Assembly (NCBI RefSeq): GCF_000504305.1
Contig: NZ_KI632512.1
Coordinates: forward strand, 3,957,639 to 4,021,638
Reading direction: 5' to 3'
DNA length: 64,000 nt
Origin: Nitratidesulfovibrio termitidis HI1
Lineage (GTDB): Bacteria; Desulfobacterota; Desulfovibrionia; Desulfovibrionales; Desulfovibrionaceae
Shown: positions 7,711-18,000 of the stretch, one piece after another
Numbering within the stretch: the first letter of the stretch is position 1
Layout of the letters: the number at the start of each line of letters is the position of its first letter
Made by a program: the position numbers and the translations under genes
Notes under the pieces: model-generated
What the model saw: the letters and a program-made list of their open reading frames with translations, nothing else
Told to the model about the DNA's origin: nothing
Database searches by the model: none

Positions 7711-7848
7711 TGGACACCGGGATGGTCCGGATTTCGCGCGGACAGGAGCGCGGACAGTCCGGCCCGAGCGTTCTCCGGAGGGTCTTTCAGGCGAACGCGT
7801 GCGGGTCACCTGTGCCGGAAAAGGCCAGGTTTGCGGCCTGCAACGGAA

Positions 7849-7878
7849 ACCGGCGGACAGGTTGCCCTGACCGCCGGT
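7849..7878. terminator. hairpin between convergent vanZ-like and slyX genes
   Basis: ACCGGCGGACAGG (7849-7861) pairs with CCTGACCGCCGGT (7866-7878) around TTGC with one A/A mismatch. There is no clear T-run, so termination is inferred from position only. Confidence 0.45.
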
Positions 7879-7927
7879 GAGGCGAAATGCGCCAGTTGGG
7901 TGAAATTCACCAGCTGCGCGACGTTTC

Positions 7928-8149
7928 CTACAGATAATGCGGCGGCGGTCCCGTATCCTCTCCGCCGTCGTCCTCCATGGCCCGGGTCAGCGAGCGCAGT
8001 CGTTCGCGCGTGGCCTCCAGCAGCCGTTCTGTCTCGTCCAGTTGGGCCTGCTGGCGCACCAGCGCGTCGTTCAGTTCGCGCAGGGTCTGTTCCTGAAAAT
8101 AGACGGTTTCTTCCAGCCGGGTCAGGCGATCTTCCAGTTCCTTGGTCAT
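7928..8149 (-). CDS. slyX: SlyX-like coiled-coil protein
   Basis: A 73-residue protein that is almost entirely a coiled coil (KELEDRLTRLEETVYFQEQTLRELNDAL...) and ends in PPPHYL, the C-terminal signature of SlyX proteins. SlyX function is not established. An alternative start nine bases upstream (8158) would add three residues; neither has a strong ribosome site. It follows the EVE-domain gene by 92 bases on the same strand. Confidence 0.85.
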   Translation of the reverse strand: MTKELEDRLTRLEETVYFQEQTLRELNDALVRQQAQLDETERLLEATRERLRSLTRAMEDDGGEDTGPPPHYL

Positions 8150-8241
8150 GATATGCATCCGTGAAGTGGCGGTGGATGGTCCATGCCCGGCGCGCAGGCG
8201 CATCGGGGCATGGCGTGGACAATGGGGCGCGGGGCTGCGGC

Positions 8242-8709
8242 TCAGGCCGGGGCATCGGCCAGGCGCAGCACCGTGGCGTATTCCTGCGGACGTACCGGCT
8301 GCACCGAAAGGCGGCTGCCCTTGCGCAACAGTTCCATGTCCCCCAGTTCCGGCAGGGTGCGCAGCAGGGCCAGGGATACCGGCTGGGCAAAGGTGCGCAC
8401 CAGCCGCACGTCCACCATGAACCAGCGGGGCTTTTCCGGCGTGGATGCCGGGTCGAAGTGGCGGTCTTCCGGGTCCCACGCGGTGTGGTCGGGATAGGCC
8501 TCGCGCACGATTTCCACCACCCCCGCCACCGAGGGGTTGGTGACGCTGTGGTAGAACAGCCCAAGGTCGCCCAGGCGCATGTCGCGCATGAAGTTGCGGG
8601 CCTGGTAGTTGCGCACGCCGTCCCAACTGGTGGTTGCGCCGGGCAGGGCGGCCAGATGGGCGATGGAGAAGCAGCCGGGCTCGGTCTTGAACAGCCAGTG
8701 GCGGGGCAT
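8242..8709 (-). CDS. EVE-domain protein
   Basis: A 155-residue EVE-domain protein (PUA-like fold, thymocyte-nuclear-protein-1 type), a family thought to bind modified nucleobases in DNA or RNA. It begins with the diagnostic HWLFKTEPGCFSI, followed by TSWDGVRNYQARNFMRDM, LGLFYHSV and VGVVEIVREAYPD-type segments (here VAGVVEIVREAYPD). The length is normal. The start at 8709 is fixed by AAGGAGG five bases upstream. The upstream open frame to 8844 is not needed. Some EVE proteins accompany restriction systems, but none is present here. Confidence 0.93.
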   Translation of the reverse strand: MPRHWLFKTEPGCFSIAHLAALPGATTSWDGVRNYQARNFMRDMRLGDLGLFYHSVTNPSVAGVVEIVREAYPDHTAWDPEDRHFDPASTPEKPRWFMVDVRLVRTFAQPVSLALLRTLPELGDMELLRKGSRLSVQPVRPQEYATVLRLADAPA

Positions 8710-8916
8710 GACGCCTCCTTGCGGGGTTGCGTGGTCGATGCGCCGGACGATACCCGCGCCGCGCGCCCGCGTAAAGCCCGCGTCCCTTCGTAAGGCCCGC
8801 GTCACGCCCTGCCGTGCCTGCCGTGACGGGGCCGCGCGGCGCACTTGGCGATGGCTGCATTTTGGCGTAGGTGGTGGCTATGGACGAAAACCCGCCGGAA
8901 GTTCACCGGAGGTTCC

Positions 8917-11643
8917 ATGAAAGAGCGCAGGCCACCCCACCGCAAGGTGCTCCCCTTCCGCCGCACCCGCCGTGCTGGCGGAACCGGCGGTGATGCGCCG
9001 TACGGTGCGCCGCGCCCGTCTGGTCCGTCTGGCCCCGCAGGCCTGTCTGGCGCAACTGGCCTGTCGGGCGGCTTCGTGGCACCGGATGACGGCACCAGCC
9101 CCGCCAGTCCTGCCAACCCCGCCAGTCCTGCCAACCCCGCCAGTACGGGCAATCCTGCCGGTCCTGCTGGCCCCGATCTCCCCGATGATGCCCCCCGGTC
9201 GGGCGGTTCCCGCACCCCGCGTGGCGGCGGCACCCCGCCGGAACTGGTGGTGGTGCCCGGTCGAGGGGGCCGCAGCCGCGCCCCCCGGTCATTGGGCGCC
9301 GTGGCTCCGCCCGGGCCGTCCTTCCAGTGCATGGATGACCTTGCGGGTCTGGGAGGGGTCCTGGGGGTCGTGAATTCTTTGGATTCTGCCGGACCCGCAG
9401 ACATGCCGCGCCGCCCCGGCAGGCCGCCCACGTTGCGCCGCCTGCCCTTGCTCCGGCGCATCCTGTGCCGTTTTGCCGATGCCGCCGCCCGGCGCATCGG
9501 CACCCTGTGCGGGGTGGGCTGCGTGGTCACCCCCGACGAGACGCAACTGTGCGACATGGCCGGGTGCGCCGGGCTGCTGACGCGGCCCGCCATGCACCGC
9601 TTTGGCGTGGTGCCGCTGGAGGGCATGGCCGGGCTGCTGTTCGACCATTCCCTGCGCGATGCGCTTGCCTGGCTGGGGCTGGGCGTGGACCCTCGCTTGG
9701 TCATGAGTTCTCCGGGGGGATATCCGGTGGGATATCCGGTGTACGGACAGGCAGAGGGCCGGGCAAATGGCCTGGCAGGCCACCGGCCCGGTGGTTCCCC
9801 CGTTCCTGCGCTGCCGGGTTCGGGCAGTCGCAACGGCTGGCTGCCCGGCCATGCGGAGTCCGGGCTGTGCGTGCACCTTGGCCGGCAGTTGCAACTGGAT
9901 CTGGAATGGGCCTTCCTGCCCTATTTCGAAATCGAGACCTCCGGGTGCGATGCGCCCCCCGGCGAGCCGGGGCAGCCCGCCCACGCCCGCGAGGTCCTGC
10001 GCCCCGACTGGACGGCCCTTGGCGAGCCGCTGGTGGCCACGCCGTTCACGGTGGCGTTGCACTGGCTGTCGCCCGCAGTGGTTCCGCAACCGGAGCGGCC
10101 TGCGGGTTCGTCCCTTCCCCGTGAACTGGCCCTACCCCAGCCCCTGGTGACCTCCGCGACCGCGGCGACCTCTGCGTCTTCCACTTCCCCGATGTTTCCG
10201 CAGTCTCCCGAGCCGTGGACGGGACGGGTGATGCTGGTGCTGCCCCTGTCCATGCTGCTGCCGCTGGCGGACCTGCTGTCCGACGATACCGCGCTGCTGG
10301 CCCCGGAACAGACCGAATCCGCCGAATCGGCCCATGACCGCCTGCAGGTGTTGCCCGACGCGGAACTTGCCGCGCGCCTGGCGGAGGGGCACCCGCAGAC
10401 GGCGGCGGTGGTGGCGGCCCGGCTGGCCCCGCAGCGGCGCGATGTCGTACTGGCGCTGCTGGACCCGGAACTGGGCACGGAAGTGCGGCGGCGCATGGCC
10501 CGGCGGCGGCTGTTCCGGCAGGTGCTGTCGCCGGAGCAGCGTTTTGTGGTGCGCACCCTGGCCATGGGCGAGGTGCACGCCGCGCAGGCGCTGGCGGCCA
10601 TGCGTCCCGAGGCGGCGGCCCGTTTCGTGCGGGTCATGCGTGGTCTGGGGCGCGGACAGGGGTCGCTGTACGCGGAACAGGTGGAGGCCGTGCTGCGCGA
10701 AGACGGCGCGGGCGTGGCGGGCGCGGAGGATCTGGTGCTGGAAGGCGAGGCCCAGGTGCGTCGCCTGCTGATGCGGGCCCTGGGGCCGGACGACATGCGC
10801 ACGGTGCGGGCCTGCCTGGAGACGGAGGCGCGCCGCGCGATGGTTGCGCCATCGGCTGCGCCGCAAGCGCCGGGCATGGTGTCGGCCGGTCTGCCCCGTG
10901 AGGACGGCGGCAAAGGTGTGGCTGCCGCACGCGGAGATGTTGCGGTGGGCGATTTCGGCGACGGGGATGGGGGGAACGAGGCCGAACCGTTTGCCCCGCT
11001 GCTGGGGGTGCCCGCCGTTGCGCTGGCCCGTCTGCTGACGGCGGAGGGGCTGGCCGTGACCGTGGCCGTGCTGCGCCATCTGGCCGTGCGCGATGCGCGG
11101 CGGGCGGCGGCGGTGCTGGGCGCGCTGCCCACGGCCTGGGCCGGTCCGGTGGCGGTGGGGCTTTCGCCCGAAGTGGCGGATACCGGCGGCTGGATGCCGG
11201 AAACGAGGGGGGGCGAGGCCCCGGCCGGGAAGAACTGGCCGGACGGGGCGGATACGTTGGCGGAGCAGAGTGGCCAAGCCAGGCATTCGCCTCGTGCCGT
11301 GCGGTCCGGCTCGCTGGAGGCGTTGCTGGTGGCGGAAAACGCCCTGTGCCGTGCCCTGCCGGAGGAACACGCCTGCCGTGTGCTGGCCCTGCCCCTGAGC
11401 CGGGAAGAAAGCGGGCGCGATACCCCGCCCGCCACGGCCTTGGCCGCCCTGTTGCGCCATGGCGGCGATGCGGTGCGCGAGGCCGCGTTGCAGGCCCTGC
11501 GCCATCATCGTCCGGGCGGCGGAAAGGGAAGTCCCCGCATCCGCGAGGGCAGCAGGCCGGGTGGCGCGGAGCGTCCGGCACCGCCTGCCCGCCTTGCCGA
11601 TGAAGACGGCCCGCCGTTCCCTTCCGATGACGATGTGAGCTGA
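8917..11643 (+). CDS. large hypothetical protein with two FliG-middle-domain-like modules
   Basis: A 908-residue soluble protein I cannot assign to a named family. Residues 25-100 are low complexity (collagen-like GPSGPSGPAG and SPANPA repeats). A Cys-containing region (about 190-330) is followed by GRVMLVLPLSMLLPLADLL (about 437-455), reminiscent of FliM/FliN/CheC-type segments. Residues about 488-525 (EGHPQTAAVVAARLAPQRRD...) match the FliG middle-domain EHPQT helix pair. A second stretch at about 692-755 (LLGVPAVALARLLTAE..., VLRHLAVRDARRAAAVLGALP) looks like another copy. The start at 8917 follows CCGGAGG. No flagellar gene adjoins it. It could be a degenerate motor-switch paralogue or an ARM-repeat scaffold. 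Confidence 0.6.
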   Translation: MKERRPPHRKVLPFRRTRRAGGTGGDAPYGAPRPSGPSGPAGLSGATGLSGGFVAPDDGTSPASPANPASPANPASTGNPAGPAGPDLPDDAPRSGGSRTPRGGGTPPELVVVPGRGGRSRAPRSLGAVAPPGPSFQCMDDLAGLGGVLGVVNSLDSAGPADMPRRPGRPPTLRRLPLLRRILCRFADAAARRIGTLCGVGCVVTPDETQLCDMAGCAGLLTRPAMHRFGVVPLEGMAGLLFDHSLRDALAWLGLGVDPRLVMSSPGGYPVGYPVYGQAEGRANGLAGHRPGGSPVPALPGSGSRNGWLPGHAESGLCVHLGRQLQLDLEWAFLPYFEIETSGCDAPPGEPGQPAHAREVLRPDWTALGEPLVATPFTVALHWLSPAVVPQPERPAGSSLPRELALPQPLVTSATAATSASSTSPMFPQSPEPWTGRVMLVLPLSMLLPLADLLSDDTALLAPEQTESAESAHDRLQVLPDAELAARLAEGHPQTAAVVAARLAPQRRDVVLALLDPELGTEVRRRMARRRLFRQVLSPEQRFVVRTLAMGEVHAAQALAAMRPEAAARFVRVMRGLGRGQGSLYAEQVEAVLREDGAGVAGAEDLVLEGEAQVRRLLMRALGPDDMRTVRACLETEARRAMVAPSAAPQAPGMVSAGLPREDGGKGVAAARGDVAVGDFGDGDGGNEAEPFAPLLGVPAVALARLLTAEGLAVTVAVLRHLAVRDARRAAAVLGALPTAWAGPVAVGLSPEVADTGGWMPETRGGEAPAGKNWPDGADTLAEQSGQARHSPRAVRSGSLEALLVAENALCRALPEEHACRVLALPLSREESGRDTPPATALAALLRHGGDAVREAALQALRHHRPGGGKGSPRIREGSRPGGAERPAPPARLADEDGPPFPSDDDVS
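9103..9156 (+). repeat. 18-bp tandem repeat within the FliG-like gene
   Basis: GCCAGTCCTGCCAACCCC occurs at 9103-9120 and 9121-9138, with a degenerate third copy at 9139-9156. It encodes in-frame proline/alanine/serine repeats. Confidence 0.8.
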
Positions 11644-11700
11644 CGCCCTGCACATGCGGGGCGGCCCAGCGGTCACGACGCAGTCTGGGGCACCCGGTCC

Positions 11701-11727
11701 GATGTCCGGGGTGTACTGCCGGACATC
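11701..11727. terminator. hairpin between convergent genes
   Basis: GATGTCCGG (11701-11709) and CCGGACATC (11719-11727) form a perfect 9-bp stem with a 9-base loop between the FliG-like gene and the YgiQ gene. There is no T-run, so terminator function is inferred from position. Confidence 0.45.
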
Positions 11728-11745
11728 CCGTCAGGCCGGTCGGCG

Positions 11746-14109
11746 TCAGCGGGTTCTTCCGCCTCCTCCCTTGCTTCCGCGCCTGTCATTATGGGAACCG
11801 GGACCGGAGCCGGGACGCGAGCCGGGCCGGGAATCGGGGCGTGGGGCGTTGCGGCCCTCATTTCGCCCCTCATTTAGCTTGTCGCTGCGCGCACCGTGCC
11901 GGTTGGCATTGCGTGCGTCATTGTCCGGACCGTCAGGCCAGCCCGACCTGCCGCCCGGGTTGCCCCCCGATCGTTCTCCGTGGCCGCGTCGGTCGCGGCC
12001 CGCGTCATTCCCCCGTTCTCGCGGTTCCCGTCGTTCCTGTCCGCTGAATTTCCCGTTGGGCCTGCCCCCGGATTTCCCTCCCGGTCCGTCCGTCTGTCTG
12101 CCTCCCGCGCCCGGCGGCAGGCCGAAGTCGGGAATCAGGATGCGGTGCTGGCGCAGCCGCGCGGCATCGGTGCGGGCCACGGGCACGGGGTTGCCCGCAG
12201 GGTCGATGCCCGCGAAGAACATGGCCGTGGCCACGGTGCCGGGGGTGGGGATGAAACACTGCACCTGCCGGGGCGACCAGCCGCGCGCCGCCAGCCAGCG
12301 GGACAGGGTGCGCATGTCGTTGTCGGTGCAGCCAGGAAAGGCGCTGAGCAGGTAGGGCACCACGTACTGTTCCTTGCCCGCCGCCGTGGAATGGTCGGCG
12401 AAGGCGGTCAGGAAGCGCTCGAACACGGCAAGGCCGGGCTTGCGCATCAGGTCCAGCACGCTGTCGCAGATGTGTTCCGGGGCCACCTTCAACTGGCCGC
12501 CGGTGAATTCCATGGTATAGGCGCGCAGGGCGTCCGCGTCGCGCAGGGCCAGGTCGAAGCGCACCCCGCTGGCCAGGCGCACGTGGCGCACGCCGGGGGT
12601 GGCGCGCACCGCGCGCAGCAGTTCCACCGCCTCGGACTGGTCCACGGCAAAGCCGGGGCACACGCGCGGGTGCATGCAGCTTGCCCGGCGGCAGCGGGCC
12701 GGGTCCAGTGTGCAGCGGGCATTCCACATGTTGGCGCTGGGGCCGCCCACGTCGCTGACCGAACCGTTGAAGCGCTCCATGTCGTTCAGGCGGCGCGCCT
12801 CGTCCAGTACGGAATCACGGCTGCGCGAGGCGATGCGCCGCCCCTGGTGCAGGGCCAGCGAACAGAACGAGCAGCCGCCGCCGCAGCCCCGGTGGGTGGT
12901 GATGCTGGTGCGGATCATTTCCTCGGCGGGGACGGGTTCGCGGTGGGATGGATGCGCCCGTCGGGCAAAGGGCAGGGCGTACAGCGCGTCCATCTCTTCC
13001 GGCGACAGGGGCGGTGCGGGCGGGGCCAGCAGCACGGCGCGCGACGCGGGGGTGTCGTCCACGGGCTGGATGGCCCGGGCATCGCCCCGGTGCACGTGGC
13101 GCTCCAGCAGCAGGGTGGCGCGCATGAGCAGCGTCGGGTCCGCCGCGATGGCCGCGTGCGAAGGCAGGCGCATGAGGGGGGTGGCGTTCGGGCCACCGTC
13201 ACCCGCGCCGCCCTGGTCGTTGCCGTTCTGACCATCAAAGTCCGTGCGCTCATCGTTGCGGGCGTCGTCGTCCGGAGCGTCCCCAGCCCCATGTGCGGCA
13301 TCGTCCGCCGGGGCCACGCCCCACTCGGTCACCCGGCCCATGCGGGCCGTGCCGGGGATACCATCGAAAATTTCCGCAAGGGGCGGCAGCAGGGCGGCAT
13401 CGTAACTGTCCGCCCCCACGGCCTCCATGGCGTTGTCCAGCGCGCAGGCCGCGTCCAGCAGGGCGCGCTCGCCCATGCCCCACACCAGCAGGTCGGCCTT
13501 GGCATCCATGAGGATGGGCCGCCGCAGGGCGTCGGTCCAGAAATCGTAGTGGCTGATGCGCCGCAGGGATGCCTCTATGCCGCCCAGCACCACGGGCAGG
13601 CCGGGAAAGGCCTGGCGCGCCAGGTTGGCGTAGACGATGGCCGCCCGGTTGGGGCGCGCCCCGGCGCGGCCGCCGGGGGTAAAGGCGTCGTCGTGGCGCT
13701 TTTTCCGGAAGGCGGTGTAGTGGGCCAGCATGGAGTCGAGCGAGCCCGCCGAAATGCCGGTGAACAGGCGGGGGCGGCCCATGCGGGCCACATCGTCCGG
13801 AATGTCCCAGCGGGGCTGGGCCACGATGCCGGTGCGAAATCCGTGCGCCACCAGCCAGCGGCCCAGCAGGGCCATGGCAAAGGTGGGGTGGTCCACGTAG
13901 GCGTCGCCGGAAACGAGCAGCACGTCCAGCCGGTCCCAGCCAAGCTCGCGCATCTCGCGCGCGGTGGTGGGCAGAAAGGCGGGCTGGGGCAGGGGCGTGC
14001 GCCCGCGTTGCGGGGTGTACGCCTGGGGGCATGCCCCGGATTGCGCGGCGCGGCGCGGCATGGAACCGCCGGGCGTGGCGCGGCGGTGGTCGTGGCTGGA
14101 ATGTCGCAT
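11746..14109 (-). CDS. YgiQ family radical SAM protein
   Basis: A 787-residue YgiQ-type (UPF0313) radical SAM protein of unknown reaction. The N-terminal B12-binding-like region ([60 protein letters not shown]) is strongly conserved. The cluster motif CGGGCSFC (CxxxCxxC) lies near residue 405. Conserved [14 protein letters not shown] and [12 protein letters not shown] segments follow. Between the halves (about residues 265-345) is an Asp/Gly/Asn-rich insertion. The last 90 residues are a G/R/N-rich low-complexity tail (NEGRNEGRN...). The start at 14109 sits seven bases after a good -10 element, suggesting a leaderless message; 14061 is a second possible start. Confidence 0.9.
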   Translation of the reverse strand: MRHSSHDHRRATPGGSMPRRAAQSGACPQAYTPQRGRTPLPQPAFLPTTAREMRELGWDRLDVLLVSGDAYVDHPTFAMALLGRWLVAHGFRTGIVAQPRWDIPDDVARMGRPRLFTGISAGSLDSMLAHYTAFRKKRHDDAFTPGGRAGARPNRAAIVYANLARQAFPGLPVVLGGIEASLRRISHYDFWTDALRRPILMDAKADLLVWGMGERALLDAACALDNAMEAVGADSYDAALLPPLAEIFDGIPGTARMGRVTEWGVAPADDAAHGAGDAPDDDARNDERTDFDGQNGNDQGGAGDGGPNATPLMRLPSHAAIAADPTLLMRATLLLERHVHRGDARAIQPVDDTPASRAVLLAPPAPPLSPEEMDALYALPFARRAHPSHREPVPAEEMIRTSITTHRGCGGGCSFCSLALHQGRRIASRSRDSVLDEARRLNDMERFNGSVSDVGGPSANMWNARCTLDPARCRRASCMHPRVCPGFAVDQSEAVELLRAVRATPGVRHVRLASGVRFDLALRDADALRAYTMEFTGGQLKVAPEHICDSVLDLMRKPGLAVFERFLTAFADHSTAAGKEQYVVPYLLSAFPGCTDNDMRTLSRWLAARGWSPRQVQCFIPTPGTVATAMFFAGIDPAGNPVPVARTDAARLRQHRILIPDFGLPPGAGGRQTDGPGGKSGGRPNGKFSGQERREPRERGNDAGRDRRGHGERSGGNPGGRSGWPDGPDNDARNANRHGARSDKLNEGRNEGRNAPRPDSRPGSRPGSGPGSHNDRRGSKGGGGRTR

Positions 14110-14115
14110 GCGCGG

Positions 14116-14144
14116 ACTATAGTGGCGGGCAGGGGGGCAGGCAA
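14116..14144 (-). promoter_or_regulatory. predicted sigma-70 promoter of the YgiQ gene
   Basis: On the minus strand TTGCCT (14139-14144) and TATAGT (14116-14121) are 17 bases apart. The seventh base after the -10 is the A of the ATG at 14109, so the transcript may be leaderless. Confidence 0.6.
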
Positions 14145-14338
14145 GGACAAGACGGATGGTGTGATGGGGGAGCATGCGGATGATGCGTGGCGGATGATGC
14201 CTGCCGGATGGCGCGGGCTGCCGTTTGAGACCGGTTGAGGCCGTTTGAGGCCGACGGGCTCTGGGGCGGTTGCCTTCGCTCCCGGTTTCGCGCAGTATGC
14301 CGAGTGGCCCCGATACAGGGGAACCCCGTGAGGATGCC

Positions 14339-17300
14339 ATGCGCAAGGATGATGCCGACGGGGCCGCACAGCCCCGCCCCCGATCCCCGGAACATGTCTC
14401 GGAACATGTCTCGAATCGTGCTTCGGAGCATGCACCGGAGCATGCCGCCGGTGCGCGTGCCGGTGTGTGCGCCAGCGCGCCGGGCGGTGCGTCCGTGTCC
14501 GGCGATGCCGCCCAGGACCGCCTGCGCCTGCTGGAGGAGGAAAACCGCCGCCTGCGCGAGGCCCTGGGGTTGCGCCCCGACGACCACGTGCCGTGCGGCG
14601 TGCCGCTTCACTCCTCCCCCACCGCCCCCCCCGATGGAGGCCCCCGTCTGCCCCGTCCGGCGTCGGGCTGTTGGGCGGGCAGGCCCCTGTACGGCGTGGC
14701 CGACCCCTTCGTGGAAATGGTTGCCCCGGCTGCGGATGGCCTGGTCTGCGCCTATGTGTCCGACATCGATACCCACGAGGTCCTGCACGTCAATGCCGCC
14801 CTGCGCCGCCTGGTGGGCGACTGCGAGGGCCGCCGCTGCCACGAGGCCCTGCAGGGCCGCGATACCCCTTGCCCCTTCTGCAACAATGGCCGCCTGCGCG
14901 ACGAGCCGGAAAAGGCCCACGTCTGGGAGTTCCGCAACCCGGCCCTGAACCGCTGGTTCCGCTGCATCGACCGGCTGGTGCCGCTGGGCGACGGGCGTCT
15001 GGCCCGCTACGAACTGGCGGTGGACATCACCGACATGAAGGAGACGGAAGAGGCCATGCGCCGCTTCCGCGCCGCGCTGGACGCCACCGCCGAGGCCATC
15101 TTTCTCATCGATCCGGTGAGCGGGCTGCACGTGGACGTCAACCGCGGGGCCTGCGCCCTGCTGGGGCTTTCGCGCCAGCAGTTGCTGACCATGGGCCCCT
15201 GCGACATCAACCCCACCCTGACCCGCGACCGCTGCCTGGAAATCTCGCGCACCGTGCTTGGCGGCACGCCGCTGCTGGACCAGGAGACGCGCTACTGCCG
15301 GAGCGACGGTTCGCTGGTGCCGGTGGAACTCAGCACCAGCGCGTGGCATTCCGCGCGCGGGGACCTTATCGTGGCGGTGGCGCGCGACATTTCGGAACGG
15401 GTGCGCATCCGCAACGAGATGCAGTTGCGCCTGCTGTACGACCGGGTGCTGTCCACCTGCGCCCGCGACCTGCTGGCGCGCCCCTGCGCCGACGACACGC
15501 TGCGCGTGGTGCTGGAAAGCCTGCGCGAGGCGGCGGGGGCCTGCCGGGTGTACATTTTCGAGAATCATCAGGACGCGCAAGGCAAGCCGTGCTGTTCGCA
15601 GCGCTACGAACGGTGCGCGCCGGGGGTGCCGCCCCAGATCGACAACCCGCTGTTGCGCGACGTGCCGTACGCCACCGTCATTCCCCGCTGGCGGCACGAA
15701 CTGGAAGCGGGCCGGGTGATCCGGGGGCCGGTGGCCACCTTCCCCGAGTCGGAGCGGGTCGTCCTGGAATCGCAGGGCATCCGGTCGCTGCTGGTGCTGC
15801 CCATCGTGGCGCAGGGGCGGTGGTACGGGTTCATCGGTTTTGACGACACCCGCAGGCCCAGGGTGTGGGAATCCGTGGACCTCAAGTTTCTGCAGACGGC
15901 GGGCGAGATCATCGGCGCCGCGCTGGAGCGCCGCAGGACGGAACAGACCCTGGCCGAATCGGCGCGCGGACTGGAGGAAGCCAGCCGGGCCAAGAGCGAA
16001 TTCCTGGCCAACATGAGCCACGAGATACGCACCCCGCTCAACGCCATCATCGGCCTGACCGAACTTTCATTGCAAGAACACCTGCCTGCCGACGTGGCCG
16101 AGAACCTGCGCGCGGCGCTGGTTTCGGCAGAGGCGCTGCTGGGCATCGTCAACGATCTGCTGGATCTTTCGCGGGTGGAGGCGGGCAAGCTGCGCCTGGA
16201 ATGCATCGACTTCGCCCCGGCGCGGCTGGTGCGCGGGGTGATGCGCGTCATGGGCCACACGGCGGAACGCAAGGGCCTGGCCCTGACCCTGCACATCGAC
16301 CGCGACGTGCCCCGCCACCTGCGTGGCGACCCCGGCAGGCTGCGTCAGGTGCTGGTGAACTTCATCAGCAACGCCATCAAGTTCACCGATGAGGGCGGGG
16401 TGCATGTCGTGGTCTGCCGGGCGGAACCGCCCCATGTGCCTGGCACGCCCCATACGCCCCATACGCCCGATGTACCCGATCTGTCCGATGTGTCCGGAAT
16501 GGGTGGCGGCGCCGCACGGGGCGTGCCCGCGCCCGGGGCGTCTTCGGTGACGCCTGCGGACGGCGACACGCAATGGTTGTGCTTTTCGGTGCGGGATACG
16601 GGCATCGGCATTCCGGACGACAAGCATGAATTGATCTTCGAGAATTTCCGGCAGGCCGACGCCACCACGGCCCGGCGCTACGGCGGTTCCGGCCTTGGCC
16701 TTGCCATCTGCCGCAAGTTCACGGACATGATGGGCGGCCACATCGTGCTGGACAGCGCGCCGGGGCAGGGCAGCACCTTTCGCGTGCTGTTGCCCTTTGG
16801 CGTCTGCAACGCAGGTTCGCCTGCCCCGTCCCGGGATGCCGCCGCGCCGTCCACCCCCTGCGGGCAGCCAGGCATGCCGTCCGCCCCCTGCTCCGTTGCG
16901 GAGGGGCGTGCGGACCATGGTTGGCGAGAGGCCGGGGGGGCGCGGCTTACATCTCCGCCACGGCTGGTGGCCGCCGATCCGCTAAGGATACTGCTGGTGG
17001 AATCGGATGACGTGAATCGCCATGCCGTCAGCCGTGCCCTGGCGCGCGGCGGACATGACCCGGTCTCTGTGGTTACCGGGCACGAGGCACTGGAGATGGC
17101 CCGCACGCAGCGTTTCGACCTGGCCGTCGTTGACGCACACCCGCGCGACATGGACGGCGCCGACGTGGTGCGCGCCCTGCGCCGCCTGACCGATGCGCCC
17201 ACCCCCTCCGACGTGCCGGTGCTGCTCATGACCGGCGACCCCGCCGGAGTGGACCAGGCCGCGCTGGAGGCGGCGGGCGGAGTATCCGTGGCCCTGAAGC

Positions 17301-17842
17301 CGGTACGACTGAAGACCTTGCTGGCCGCCGTGGAAGGCATGGTGGGCGGCGCCGGGGAGGATACCCTGCGCCGGTCGTCGCCCGCGCCGGTGGATGAGCC
17401 CCCGGTGTTCAACGCCGCCACGCTGCTGGTGGGCGGCGACGAGGCCTCGCTGCGTTTCCTGCGCCAGTCGGGCACGCTGCGCGAAAGCCTGTGGTCGGCC
17501 ATGGACCGGGGCAGCCGGGTGGAACTCATCGCCCTGTCGCACCTGCTGCGCCTGGAGGCGGAGGCCATCGGCGCCGAACGGGTGCGCCAGATGGCCGAGC
17601 GGATGGAACTGCGCACCCGGTCCGCCGGTGCGGAAGAGACGCGCCCGGTGTTCATGCTGCTGATGGATGCCCTGAACCAGTTGGAGCATGAATTGCGCAA
17701 GATGCAGCGCGGCGCGGTGCCGGTGCACGAAGGTCCGCGTGCCGGGCCGGGTTCCGGACCTGACGCCGGGCCTGACGCCGGGCCTGCTGGCGCATCCGGC
17801 AGCGGACAGGAGGAAGGGCCGGGTTCGGGCGAAACGACGTAG
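14339..17842 (+). CDS. hybrid sensor histidine kinase (PAS-PAS-GAF-HisKA-HATPase-REC-HPt)
   Basis: An apparently soluble 1167-residue hybrid kinase. Rough domain order: low-complexity N-terminus with SEHAPEHA-type repeats (1-75); PAS with a CPFC motif (134-240); PAS (240-360); GAF (365-530); HisKA with [17 protein letters not shown] (about 553-570); HATPase with N box [13 protein letters not shown]1 DTGIGIP and G2 GGSGLGLAI (655-820); receiver with presumed phospho-Asp in [13 protein letters not shown] (883-1000); HPt-like end with [18 protein letters not shown] (1034-1120). A Pro/Thr/His-rich insertion (about 694-742) interrupts the HATPase domain. No transmembrane segment is seen. GAGG precedes the start; longer starts at 14270 are possible. 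It ends at a convergent terminator. Confidence 0.9.
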   Translation: MRKDDADGAAQPRPRSPEHVSEHVSNRASEHAPEHAAGARAGVCASAPGGASVSGDAAQDRLRLLEEENRRLREALGLRPDDHVPCGVPLHSSPTAPPDGGPRLPRPASGCWAGRPLYGVADPFVEMVAPAADGLVCAYVSDIDTHEVLHVNAALRRLVGDCEGRRCHEALQGRDTPCPFCNNGRLRDEPEKAHVWEFRNPALNRWFRCIDRLVPLGDGRLARYELAVDITDMKETEEAMRRFRAALDATAEAIFLIDPVSGLHVDVNRGACALLGLSRQQLLTMGPCDINPTLTRDRCLEISRTVLGGTPLLDQETRYCRSDGSLVPVELSTSAWHSARGDLIVAVARDISERVRIRNEMQLRLLYDRVLSTCARDLLARPCADDTLRVVLESLREAAGACRVYIFENHQDAQGKPCCSQRYERCAPGVPPQIDNPLLRDVPYATVIPRWRHELEAGRVIRGPVATFPESERVVLESQGIRSLLVLPIVAQGRWYGFIGFDDTRRPRVWESVDLKFLQTAGEIIGAALERRRTEQTLAESARGLEEASRAKSEFLANMSHEIRTPLNAIIGLTELSLQEHLPADVAENLRAALVSAEALLGIVNDLLDLSRVEAGKLRLECIDFAPARLVRGVMRVMGHTAERKGLALTLHIDRDVPRHLRGDPGRLRQVLVNFISNAIKFTDEGGVHVVVCRAEPPHVPGTPHTPHTPDVPDLSDVSGMGGGAARGVPAPGASSVTPADGDTQWLCFSVRDTGIGIPDDKHELIFENFRQADATTARRYGGSGLGLAICRKFTDMMGGHIVLDSAPGQGSTFRVLLPFGVCNAGSPAPSRDAAAPSTPCGQPGMPSAPCSVAEGRADHGWREAGGARLTSPPRLVAADPLRILLVESDDVNRHAVSRALARGGHDPVSVVTGHEALEMARTQRFDLAVVDAHPRDMDGADVVRALRRLTDAPTPSDVPVLLMTGDPAGVDQAALEAAGGVSVALKPVRLKTLLAAVEGMVGGAGEDTLRRSSPAPVDEPPVFNAATLLVGGDEASLRFLRQSGTLRESLWSAMDRGSRVELIALSHLLRLEAEAIGAERVRQMAERMELRTRSAGAEETRPVFMLLMDALNQLEHELRKMQRGAVPVHEGPRAGPGSGPDAGPDAGPAGASGSGQEEGPGSGETT

Positions 17843-17933
17843 CCGCGAGTGCCCGACTGTTTTTCGGGCCGATGGGGCCGGGACGGGGCTCCGCCAGACG
17901 CGCCATGCACGCCATGGGTTGCCGATGACAAGC

Positions 17934-17962
17934 AAACGGGCCGGTACTGTACCGGCCCGTTT
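17934..17962. terminator. bidirectional intrinsic terminator
   Basis: AAACGGGCCGGTAC (17934-17947) and its reverse complement (17949-17962) form a near-continuous palindrome. It lies between the convergent hybrid kinase and EF-hand genes, with short A and T tracts at its ends. Confidence 0.8.
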
Positions 17963-18000
17963 CGCATTCAGGGGGGTGGGGTTGTGCCGTGGCGGCGCGG

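Noticed and set aside
11896-14238. 780-codon plus-strand open frame opposite the YgiQ gene
   Set aside because: The opposite strand encodes a conserved radical SAM protein; this frame shows only shadow composition.
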